Shown here: in pieces, positions 24,640 to 32,417 of the stretch
Position numbering within the stretch: position 1 is the stretch's first letter
Layout of the letters: each line of letters begins with the position of its first letter
DNA from: Mycolicibacterium sediminis
Lineage (GTDB): Bacteria > Actinomycetota > Actinomycetes > Mycobacteriales > Mycobacteriaceae
DNA: 64,000 nt
Direction: 5' to 3'
Assembly (NCBI RefSeq): GCF_010731735.1
Contig: NZ_AP022588.1
Location: forward strand, 5,332,001-5,396,000
Notes under the pieces: model-generated
Seen by the model: the letters and a program-made list of their open reading frames with translations, nothing else
What the model was told of the DNA's origin: nothing
The model's database searches: none
Made by a program: the position numbers and the translations under genes

Positions 24640-25830
24640 GTGCGCCATCCCTTCGACGCCCGGACGCTGATGAACGCCGCGCAGACGAAGGAGGGCCTAG
24701 AAGACTTCGGCACAACGGTTTTCGAGACGCCGCTGTCGGTGCTGACCGACGACTACACGGTCGCCGACCTCACCGACGTCGGCGGACACATCCTGCGCTC
24801 CGGTCTGGTCCACGGTCTGCGCATGCGACTGCGCGCCCAGGAGTGGTTCCGGCGTCACCCCGAGATCGCCGACGAGCGGATCGTGGCGCCCGTCGTGGTC
24901 GTCGGCATGATGCGCAGCGGCACCACACTGCTGCAGCGGTTGCTCGCGGCCGACCGTCGCTTCCACTGCGCGTACGGGTGGGAGGTCGTCGAGGTCGCCC
25001 CGAAGCTCGACCACCGGTGGTCCGGACTGGAGGATCCCCGCATCGCCATCAGCGAGAAGCGCGAGTCGACGACGCGGGAGATGGCCCCCGAACTGTTCGC
25101 CATACACCCCATGTACGCCAGGGAGCCCGAAGAGGAGATCGTCTTCCTGTCCGACGCATTCCTGTCCCACGTCCCCGAGTCGGGTGCGCACCTGCCGACC
25201 TACCGCGCGTGGCTCGACGAGCAGGACTTCACGCCGGCCTACGACCACCTGCACCGGATGCTCCAATTCCTGCAGTGGCAGAAGAAGCAAGTGTGTGGTA
25301 CCGCACGGCGCTGGGTGCTCAAGTCTCCCGCGCACCTCGGCTACCTCGACACCCTGCGCACACGGTTCCCCGACCTGCACGTCGTGCACATGCACCGCGA
25401 TCCCCGCGAGACCATCCCGTCCGGCGCGGGTCTGAACGCGACCCTGCACGCCATGCACTCCGACCACGTCGACCGCGACCGCGTCGGCGCGCAGTGGCTC
25501 GGGCGCATGGCCTGGACCAACGACCGCGCGATGGCAGCGCGCGACGCCTGGTCCGACGAGGCCCGGCGATGCACCGACGTCGATTTCGCCGACGCCGTCG
25601 CCGATCCGATCGGTCAGGTGCGCCGCGTCTACGACGCGATCGGCGTACCCCTGACCGCCGAGGCCGAGGCCGCGATGCGGCGGTGGCTCGAGGAGCGGCC
25701 ACGCGAACCCGCGAGAGCGCCGTACACCGCATCGGACTTCGGCCTCACCGACGGCATGATCGACGACCGCTTCACCGCCTACGACGCCCGATTCCGCACC
25801 GCTGCACACTCTTCGAGGAGACGACGATGA
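24640..25830 (+). CDS. PAPS-dependent sulfotransferase
   Basis: This 396-residue enzyme has the 5'-phosphosulfate loop GMMRSGTTLLQRLL and the 3'-phosphate segment VVHMHRDPRE, with WVLKSPAHLGYLDTL between. It therefore transfers sulfate from PAPS, probably to a lipid or sterol hydroxyl. This type is common in mycobacteria. The GTG start at 24640 lies 4 bp after the SnoaL stop, and its end overlaps the DUF1214 gene (ATGA). No signal peptide is visible, so it acts in the cytoplasm. Confidence 0.86.
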   Translation: MRHPFDARTLMNAAQTKEGLEDFGTTVFETPLSVLTDDYTVADLTDVGGHILRSGLVHGLRMRLRAQEWFRRHPEIADERIVAPVVVVGMMRSGTTLLQRLLAADRRFHCAYGWEVVEVAPKLDHRWSGLEDPRIAISEKRESTTREMAPELFAIHPMYAREPEEEIVFLSDAFLSHVPESGAHLPTYRAWLDEQDFTPAYDHLHRMLQFLQWQKKQVCGTARRWVLKSPAHLGYLDTLRTRFPDLHVVHMHRDPRETIPSGAGLNATLHAMHSDHVDRDRVGAQWLGRMAWTNDRAMAARDAWSDEARRCTDVDFADAVADPIGQVRRVYDAIGVPLTAEAEAAMRRWLEERPREPARAPYTASDFGLTDGMIDDRFTAYDARFRTAAHSSRRRR

Positions 25831-27080
25831 ATCCGCACGACGATCACCCGGTCGCGACGGCGTCACAGCACGAGCAGGAGATCGCGGCGCTCGAACTGAT
25901 CGAGCACCCGACGGTCACGGCCGCCTACCGCAGCGTCGCCGAGACCTGGCTGGGCCGGGCGAAGGCGTCGGACCAGATGCGGTCGTGCTTCGACGCGGCG
26001 TTCGCCGAGGTCATGTTCTCGGCGGCCGTCTGGTCGTCCAATCAGGACGAGCTGCGGCCCAAGGTCAGCTGCATCACCCGCCTGGGCCACCCCCTGGACG
26101 GCCGTCGCATCCCCGGATCACGCTGGGGCATAGACAATCCCGACAGCGTCTACCGCGTGATCCCCATCTCCGGCGACGAGCGCTACGAGATCCACGGCAG
26201 CGTCGGCGAGCACCGGATGACCGAGAACTACTTCACCCTCTGGGACGCGAACATGGGTACCGTCGCGGTCCTCGACGGACGGACGATGGAGGTCGACTCC
26301 GACGGCGGCTTCACCGTCACCGTGGACTCCGACCCCGCAGGCGATCGACCGAACCACGTCCAGTCGACGCCGGAGGCGCGCGAGTTCTACATCCGCGACG
26401 TCCTCCTCGACTGGGGCCGCGACGACCCCAACCACCTGTCGGTTCGTCGACTGGGTGGCGCACCGACTCGACCGGCACGCACCGTCGACGAGCAGGCCGA
26501 CGCCACCGCCGACATGATGGCGTACTTCGCGAACTTCACCGGCAAGCTCAGCCACGGCGTGTACAAGATGGCGCCCAACCAGTTCGACCTCGCGTGGTCG
26601 GCGGACACGGTGGGCGCGATGCGCAACCAGGTCTACGTGATGGGACGATTCGACCTCGCTCCGGGAGAGGCGTTCGTCGTCGACGTCCACGACGGTGGCG
26701 CCGAGTACTTCACGGTCCCGCTGAGCAACGTCTGGGGCACGACGCTCGACGTCGTCGACCGCACCGGCAGCCTCAACAAGGCACAGTCGGTCGCCGGCGA
26801 GGACGGCGGGTACACCTACGTCATCTCCCCCACCGACCCCGGCGTCGCCAACTGGATCGACTCCGACGGGATGACCGAGGGGATCCTGACGCTGCGGATG
26901 GCCGAGTTCGGCCCGGAAGGTCCGACCGAGGACCTGGGTGCCCGCGGACGAGTGGTCCGACTCGACGACCTCGAGCGCGACGTGCCCGGCCTGCGCCGGG
27001 TGTCGCCGTCCGAACGGCAGACCGAACTGGCCGACCGTCGCGCGGCCTATCTGCGCCGCCTACCCGAGTGGACGGCCTGA
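25827..27080 (+). CDS. DUF1214 family protein
   Basis: This 417-residue protein has the DUF1214 hallmarks WGIDNPDSVYRVIPI, GSVGEHRMTENYFTLW, YFTVPLSNVWG and NKAQSV, plus a mid-protein segment RDVLLDWGRDDPNHLSVRR. The family's biochemical role is not established. ATG 25827 has GAGGAG upstream and overlaps the sulfotransferase stop. No signal peptide is seen. Co-translation with a sulfotransferase and two SDR genes suggests modification of a small hydrophobic molecule. Confidence 0.8.
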   Translation: MNPHDDHPVATASQHEQEIAALELIEHPTVTAAYRSVAETWLGRAKASDQMRSCFDAAFAEVMFSAAVWSSNQDELRPKVSCITRLGHPLDGRRIPGSRWGIDNPDSVYRVIPISGDERYEIHGSVGEHRMTENYFTLWDANMGTVAVLDGRTMEVDSDGGFTVTVDSDPAGDRPNHVQSTPEAREFYIRDVLLDWGRDDPNHLSVRRLGGAPTRPARTVDEQADATADMMAYFANFTGKLSHGVYKMAPNQFDLAWSADTVGAMRNQVYVMGRFDLAPGEAFVVDVHDGGAEYFTVPLSNVWGTTLDVVDRTGSLNKAQSVAGEDGGYTYVISPTDPGVANWIDSDGMTEGILTLRMAEFGPEGPTEDLGARGRVVRLDDLERDVPGLRRVSPSERQTELADRRAAYLRRLPEWTA

Positions 27081-27081
27081 C

Positions 27082-27918
27082 ATGGCCCGCTGGTTGATCA
27101 CCGGATGCTCCACCGGAATCGGTCGCGAGATCGCGCGCGCCGCACTGGACGCCGGTCACTCCGTGGTGGTGACGGCACGACGGACCGAGTCGGTGTCGGA
27201 CTTCGCCGACGACTTCGGCGACCGCGCCGTCGTCGTCGCGCTCGACGTCACGGACTCCGGCCAGATCGCCGCGGCGGTCCGCGCCGCCGAGGACGCGTTC
27301 GGCGGCATCGACGTGCTGGTGAACAACGCCGGCAACGGATACCTGTCGGCGATCGAGGAGGGCGAGGACCATCTCGTCCGGAAGCTGTTCGACACCAACT
27401 ACTTCGGGGTCGTCGACACGATCAAAGCCGTGCTGCCCGGCATGCGCGCCCAAAGGTCCGGGCACATCGTGAACATCTCGTCGATGACGGGTCTGGTGGC
27501 CAATCCGCCCAACGCCTACTACTCGTCGACGAAGTTCGCGCTCGAGGCGCTCACCGAAGCGCTGGCCCAGGAGGTCGAGCCGCTGGGCATCAAGGTCACC
27601 GCCATCGAGCCGGGCGCCTTCCGCACGGACTGGGCCGCCCGGTCCATGTGGGAGTCGTCGACCCCGATCTCCGCCTACGACGAGAACGTCGGTGCCCGCA
27701 AGACGTTGATCAAGGAGTTCGCCAACCACCTGCCCGGCGATCCACGCAAGGTGGCCGAGGCCGTGCTGATGGTGACCACGCTCGACGAACCGCCGCTGCG
27801 CCTGCTGCTCGGCCGCGACGTCCTGAAGGCGGTGCGCGACAAGCTCGCCGCGTTCTCCGCCTCGATCGACGAGTGGGAGTCCGTCACGAAGGACGTCGAC
27901 TTCCCGAGGCCGTCGTGA
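27082..27918 (+). CDS. SDR family oxidoreductase, retinol-dehydrogenase-like
   Basis: This 278-residue SDR has TGCSTGIG, VNNAGNGYLSAIEE, Ser in NISSMTGLVA and YSSTK, plus a C-terminal EPPLRLLLGRDVL motif. These mark the classical type-2 group that uses NADP and acts on retinol, steroids or other hydrophobic alcohols. ATG 27082 follows the DUF1214 stop by one base, and its end overlaps the next SDR gene (GTGA). Confidence 0.86.
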   Translation: MARWLITGCSTGIGREIARAALDAGHSVVVTARRTESVSDFADDFGDRAVVVALDVTDSGQIAAAVRAAEDAFGGIDVLVNNAGNGYLSAIEEGEDHLVRKLFDTNYFGVVDTIKAVLPGMRAQRSGHIVNISSMTGLVANPPNAYYSSTKFALEALTEALAQEVEPLGIKVTAIEPGAFRTDWAARSMWESSTPISAYDENVGARKTLIKEFANHLPGDPRKVAEAVLMVTTLDEPPLRLLLGRDVLKAVRDKLAAFSASIDEWESVTKDVDFPRPS

Positions 27919-28736
27919 CGGCGGGCACTCTCGACGGCAAGGTCGCCTTCGTCACCGGTGCCGCCCGCGGCATGGGTCGGGCGCACGCGGTGCGACTGGC
28001 CGGCGAGGGCGCCGACGTCATCGCCCTCGACGTCTGCGCGGAGTTCGACTCCACCGACTACCACGGGGCGACCGCCGACGACCTGGCGACCACCGTGGAA
28101 CTCGTCGAACGCCTGGGTCGGCGGATCCTGGCCCGGCAGGCGGACGTTCGCGACGTCGACGCCGTCGACTCGGTCGTCGCCGACGGACTCGCCGAATTCG
28201 GCCGCCTCGACGTCGTCATCGCCAACGCGGGCATCATTCGCGTCACCGACGCCGACGACCGACGGAGTACGTTCCGCGAGATCGTCGACGTCAACCTCGT
28301 CGGCGTGTGGAACACCGTGGACGCCTGCATCCCCGCGCTGGTCGACGGCGGACGCGGCGGATCGATCGTGCTGACGAGTTCCACCCAGGGGATCAAGGCG
28401 TCCGGCACCGACCGTCCGGGCCTGCAGGCGTACGCGGCGTCCAAGCGCGCGCTCGTGGCGCTCATGCAGGGCTGGGCCATGCAGTTGGCGCCACATTCCA
28501 TCCGGGTCAACACCATTCACCCCAGCGGAGTGGCCACCGACATGATCCTCAACGAGGCGACCATGGCGCTGGCCGCGGCCAACGACCCGTGGCTCGGGAC
28601 CCAGCAGAACGCGTTGCCCATCGCCCTGGTGGCACCCGAGGAGATCGCGGCGGCGGTGGCGTGGCTGGTGTCGGACTCGGGGCGGTTCATCACCGGGACG
28701 TCGTGGCCGCTAGACGCCGGTTTCACGCTGCGCTGA
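27915..28736 (+). CDS. SDR, probable mycofactocin-coupled dehydrogenase
   Basis: This 273-residue SDR opens GKVAFVTGAARGMGRAHAVR and has ALDVCAEFDSTDYHGATADD, the pattern of mycofactocin-associated SDRs with tightly bound NAD, followed by YAASK. Such enzymes oxidise alcohols and pass electrons to mycofactocin instead of exchanging free NADH. The mycofactocin genes are not in the window. GTG 27915 is coupled to the preceding SDR gene. Its 3' end overlaps the convergent marR-type gene by 27 bp. Confidence 0.84.
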   Translation: MTAGTLDGKVAFVTGAARGMGRAHAVRLAGEGADVIALDVCAEFDSTDYHGATADDLATTVELVERLGRRILARQADVRDVDAVDSVVADGLAEFGRLDVVIANAGIIRVTDADDRRSTFREIVDVNLVGVWNTVDACIPALVDGGRGGSIVLTSSTQGIKASGTDRPGLQAYAASKRALVALMQGWAMQLAPHSIRVNTIHPSGVATDMILNEATMALAAANDPWLGTQQNALPIALVAPEEIAAAVAWLVSDSGRFITGTSWPLDAGFTLR

Positions 28737-29177
28737 GCGCGCGAGCCCGGTCTCGAGCCGGGTCAGGAGGCGCAGGGCCGACCCGAGGTCGTCGTCGTCG
28801 GCACCCGCCGAGGACAGCAGCCGTGACCAACTCGCGCGCAGCCGTGCGAGATTGCGCGCCGCCCGGTCGGTGGGGACGAGTCGGGCCTGCCTGCCGTCGG
28901 CCGCGTCGGCGACCCGGTCGATCATGCCCTTGGCCTCGAGGTCGCGCAGCGCACGACTGAGATTGCTCCGATGCAGGCCGGTGGCCGCCGCGACGGTGCT
29001 GGGCGAGGCACCGGGATGGCGATCGACGAAGCGCATCACGTTGATCTCCGTCGCGGTGAGGTCGACGACCCCGGGGTCGGCGTGCGCGTCCGCGCTGATG
29101 GTGCGGGCGAGCGCCAGGACGACGTCGGCCAGGTCTGCGTACCTGCCGTCGATGTGATCATCGTCGCTCGCGCTCAT
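28710..29177 (-). CDS. MarR-family regulator
   Basis: This 155-residue winged-helix regulator has the core LTATEINVMRFVDRHPGASP, GLHRSNLSRALRDLEAKGMI and DGRQARLVPT. ATG 29177 lies seven bases after a TAGGAT box (29185-29190), so the transcript may be leaderless. An upstream ATG at 29186 would give three more residues. It is divergent from the exporter gene and probably represses that gene and itself, as is common for MarR-exporter pairs. Confidence 0.87.
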   Translation of the reverse strand: MSASDDDHIDGRYADLADVVLALARTISADAHADPGVVDLTATEINVMRFVDRHPGASPSTVAAATGLHRSNLSRALRDLEAKGMIDRVADAADGRQARLVPTDRAARNLARLRASWSRLLSSAGADDDDLGSALRLLTRLETGLARSAQRETGV

Positions 29178-29185
29178 CTGGTGCA

Positions 29186-29243
29186 TCCTAGCAAAATGGT
29201 TGTAGTCTAATAAATATCCTTTGATAACTACTCGAGGAGTTCC
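29186..29243. promoter_or_regulatory. AT-rich divergent promoter of MarR gene and exporter
   Basis: This short AT-rich stretch carries GTAGT (29202-29206) and its inverted match ACTAC (29227-29231), 20 bp apart, and a possible TTGTAG -35 box at 29200. It is a likely MarR operator and promoter region, although the palindrome is weak. GAGGAG lies just before the exporter start. Confidence 0.4.
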
Positions 29244-30506
29244 GTGCCCGTGGACACCCCGCTCGACGCCCACCCCGCACCCACGCGGACCGGGCCGAAC
29301 GCCACCCAGGCGATCACGCCGGCCCTGCTGGTCACGCTGGCCCTGCTGTCGGCGGTCGCACCCTTCGCGACGGACCTCTACCTCCCCGCCTTCCCGGCCA
29401 TGGTCGCCGACCTCGACACGTCCGCGACCGCCGTGCAGCTGACGCTCACCGCCTTCCTGCTCGGCCTGGCCGTCGGACAGCTGCTGTTCGGCCCGCTGTC
29501 CGACCGCTACGGCCGGGTCCGACCCATGCTCGCCGGCGCGGCGGTGTGCGTACTCGCCAGTGCCGCAACCGTGTTCGCGCCGAACGTGGAGGTGCTGATC
29601 GGCGCCCGCTTCGCGCAGGGCGTCGCAGGCGCCGCGGGCATGGTGATCGGCCGCGCGATCATCGCCGACCTCGCCACCGGCAAGGCCGCGGCGCGGGCAT
29701 TCAGCCTGATGATGATCGTCGGCGGTGTCGCGCCGGTGATCGCACCGCTGGCCGGCGGCTTCCTGGTCGGGCCGATCGGGTGGCGCGGCGCGCTCGCGGT
29801 CATCCTCGTCCTGTCCACCCTGATGCTGCTCGCCGTGCTCCTCGTCGTCCGCGAGACCCACACCGAACACCGCCGCGCGGCATTGCGCGAGTCACGGTCC
29901 ACGCTGGGATCCCCGCTGCGCGACCTCCTCGGCAGGGCGTATCTGGGTCACGCACTCGCGTTCTGCGGCGCCTTCGCGACGATGATGGCCTACATCTCGG
30001 CCTCACCGTTCATCTACCAGACCATGATGGGTCTCAGCGCCGGTCAGTACGGGGCGATGTTCGGTGTGAATGCGCTTGCGCTGCTGGCGATGAGCGCACT
30101 GTCGGCGCGACTGGCGTCGCGGGTCGAGGTGCGCAGGGTGGCGGCGGTCGGCGTCGCGTCGATCTCCATCGCCACGGTCGTGCTGCTGGCACTGTCGCTG
30201 TCGGGCGTCCCCGCCGGATGGCTGGCCCTCCCGCTGCTCGTGATCGTCGGCAGCATGGGCCTGGTCTTCGGCAACGTCACCGCCTTGGCGCTCGGCGCGG
30301 CGCCGCGAGCCGCCGGGACCGCCTCGGCCGTGCTGGGCGCCCTCCAGTTCGGCGTCGCCGCAGCGGTCTCACCGCTGGTGAGCATCGCCGGCGAGCACAC
30401 CGCCGTCCCCGCCGCGATCGTCATGCTGTGCACCAGCACGCTGGCAGTCGCCGCCTACCTGGTCGCGGGCAGGCCGGGACGGTCCGTCCCCGAAGCGACC
30501 CGCTGA
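29244..30506 (+). CDS. Bcr/CflA-type MFS drug exporter
   Basis: This 420-residue, 12-helix major facilitator has the opening ATDLYLPAFPAMVADL and the motif-A loop GPLSDRYGRVRPML, typical of DHA1 Bcr/CflA exporters for drugs or small metabolites driven by proton exchange. The GTG start at 29244 has GAGGAG upstream. It is divergent from the MarR gene. The substrate cannot be told from the sequence. Confidence 0.88.
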   Translation: MPVDTPLDAHPAPTRTGPNATQAITPALLVTLALLSAVAPFATDLYLPAFPAMVADLDTSATAVQLTLTAFLLGLAVGQLLFGPLSDRYGRVRPMLAGAAVCVLASAATVFAPNVEVLIGARFAQGVAGAAGMVIGRAIIADLATGKAAARAFSLMMIVGGVAPVIAPLAGGFLVGPIGWRGALAVILVLSTLMLLAVLLVVRETHTEHRRAALRESRSTLGSPLRDLLGRAYLGHALAFCGAFATMMAYISASPFIYQTMMGLSAGQYGAMFGVNALALLAMSALSARLASRVEVRRVAAVGVASISIATVVLLALSLSGVPAGWLALPLLVIVGSMGLVFGNVTALALGAAPRAAGTASAVLGALQFGVAAAVSPLVSIAGEHTAVPAAIVMLCTSTLAVAAYLVAGRPGRSVPEATR

Positions 30507-30530
30507 CACCGACCGGCTCCTGACCCCCGA

Positions 30531-30554
30531 CACCCGGGTCGCGCCACCCGGGTG
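30531..30554. terminator. Strong hairpin after the exporter gene
   Basis: CACCCGGGT (30531-30539) and ACCCGGGTG (30546-30554) form a perfect 9-bp stem with a 6-base loop between the exporter stop and the next ribosome site. There is no T-tract. It is the best terminator-like structure in the window. Confidence 0.55.
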
Positions 30555-30586
30555 AGAGGCGTCGGCGTCGTTACCCTCGGGAGGAC

Positions 30587-32368
30587 ATGACTCGACGCTG
30601 CCTCTCGACCCTGCTGCTGTGTGCCCTCCTCCTTGGTTCGGCGGGGTGCTCGCTCTTCGGCGGCAAGGGTCCGCAGGACGCGTTCGCCGCATTCGCCGAC
30701 GCGGTGCAGCGCAAGGACGCGGGAGCCGCCGCGGCCGACACCAGCGACCCGAACGCGGCGGCACCGGTGATCACGTGGATGTTCGACGGGATGGGCAAGA
30801 ACGCGACCCTCACCGTCCAGTCCGCCGAGGCGGGAGACGACGAGAACCGCGCCACCCTCACCTACACGTGGACGTTCGGACCGGACAAGAGCCTGCGGTA
30901 CGACGTGAACGCCACCGCCACGCAGCAGGGCGACGACTGGCGGGTGCAGTGGACACCGACGGTGCTGCACCCCGACCTGGCGCCCGGCAAGACGTTCCAG
31001 TACAGCGACGACAAGAACTACCTGACCCCGGTCACCGATCGCGACGGCCAACCGCTCATGTCGTGGCAGACGGTCGGCGTCGTCACCCTCACCCGGGCAA
31101 ACCTCGCGTCGGCGGCTCAACTGGCACCGCTGCTGCAGCAGTTCGCCCCCACCATCACCGACGCCACCATCGCCGAGCAGTTCGCGGGCACCCAGGACGA
31201 CGCGGTCACCGTCGTCCGGCTGCGCAAGACCGACCTCGACGTCGTGCGGGACCAGTTGGCGCAGATCCCCGGGGTCACCGTCGCGGAGCAGGGTGCGTTG
31301 CTGACCGACAACCGGGACCTGTCATCACCGGCCATCGCCGGTCTGCAGGAGATCTGGCAGCAGAGGATCGACGCGGCCGCCGGGTGGTCGGTGATGCTCG
31401 TCGACGAGGAGGGCCGACCCACCGACCAACTCGCCTCGACGCCGCCCAGGGACACGCCACCCGTCCGGACCACCCTCGACCTCCGAATGCAACTCCTCGC
31501 GCAGCAGGCCGTCGCCACCGAACCCCGCCCGGCGGTCATCGTCGCGATCTCCCCCGGCACCGGCGGCATCCTCGTCGCCGCGCAGAACGCGGCGGCGAAC
31601 GCGCAGGGCCCCATCGCCTTCTCCGGTTCCTACCCGCCGGGCTCGACGTTCAAGACCATCACCACCGCGGCCGCCCTCGAGGCGGGCATCGCCACACCCG
31701 ACAGCCCGCAGGCCTGCCCCGGCCGCGTCACCGTCGAGAACCGGACCATCCCCAACGACGACGAGTTCGACCTCGGCACGGTGCCGTTGACGACCGCCTT
31801 CGCGAAGTCGTGCAACACCACCATGGCCGTGCTCTCCGACGAACTACCCGCCGACGCCCTGCCGAAGATGGCGAAGCTCTTCGGCATCGGCGTCGACTAC
31901 GTCGTCCCCGGCCTCACCACCATCACCGGCACCGTGCCGAACGCCGACACCCCTGCCCAGAAGGTCGAGAACGGCATCGGCCAGGGCACCGTGACCGTCA
32001 GCCCGTTCGGGCTCGCCGTGGCCGAGGCCAGTCTCGGCCACGGCTCCACGATCACACCGACCCTGGTCGTCGACGAGAAGACCACCGCGGACACCCAGTC
32101 CCAGCCGATCCCGCCCACCGTCGTCGACAGCCTGCGGGCGATGATGACCCAGACCGTCGCCGACGGCACCGCCACCGCATTGCGCGACGTGCCGGGCCTG
32201 GGCGGCAAGACCGGCACCGCCGAGTTCGGCGACAACACCAGCTCACACGGCTGGTTTGCCGGCATCGTCGGGGACATCGCGTTCGCGACCCTGGTCGTGG
32301 GCGGCGACACGTCCACGCCCGCCGTCACGATCACCGGCGACTTCCTACGGCCCGCCGTTGCCGGCTGA
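30587..32368 (+). CDS. Penicillin-binding lipoprotein (class B transpeptidase)
   Basis: This 593-residue protein carries a signal peptide with lipobox LLGSAGC (lipidated Cys21), a MecA-type NTF2-like N-terminal domain (about 27-140) and a transpeptidase domain with SxxK at Ser353-Lys356 (PPGSTFK), SCN and KTG at Lys541. It should cross-link peptidoglycan outside the membrane. It resembles the M. tuberculosis penicillin-binding lipoprotein Rv2864c in size and build, though the gene neighbourhood differs. ATG 30587 has a GGGAGGA site. Confidence 0.88.
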   Translation: MTRRCLSTLLLCALLLGSAGCSLFGGKGPQDAFAAFADAVQRKDAGAAAADTSDPNAAAPVITWMFDGMGKNATLTVQSAEAGDDENRATLTYTWTFGPDKSLRYDVNATATQQGDDWRVQWTPTVLHPDLAPGKTFQYSDDKNYLTPVTDRDGQPLMSWQTVGVVTLTRANLASAAQLAPLLQQFAPTITDATIAEQFAGTQDDAVTVVRLRKTDLDVVRDQLAQIPGVTVAEQGALLTDNRDLSSPAIAGLQEIWQQRIDAAAGWSVMLVDEEGRPTDQLASTPPRDTPPVRTTLDLRMQLLAQQAVATEPRPAVIVAISPGTGGILVAAQNAAANAQGPIAFSGSYPPGSTFKTITTAAALEAGIATPDSPQACPGRVTVENRTIPNDDEFDLGTVPLTTAFAKSCNTTMAVLSDELPADALPKMAKLFGIGVDYVVPGLTTITGTVPNADTPAQKVENGIGQGTVTVSPFGLAVAEASLGHGSTITPTLVVDEKTTADTQSQPIPPTVVDSLRAMMTQTVADGTATALRDVPGLGGKTGTAEFGDNTSSHGWFAGIVGDIAFATLVVGGDTSTPAVTITGDFLRPAVAG

Positions 32369-32417
32369 GCGGCGTTTCGCGCGGCTGCGCGGCGCCGGGC
32401 CGGGGAAGCTGGGGGCC

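Noticed and set aside
29185..29870. N-terminal extension of the MarR protein to 386 residues
   Set aside because: The extension is antisense to the exporter gene and has Gln/Arg/Gly-rich shadow composition. The MarR fold is complete from 29177.
32256..32417. Longer N-terminus for the flippase-like protein starting inside the penicillin-binding protein gene
   Set aside because: The added residues are a shadow of the penicillin-binding protein reading frame. ATG 32418 begins just before the first membrane region.
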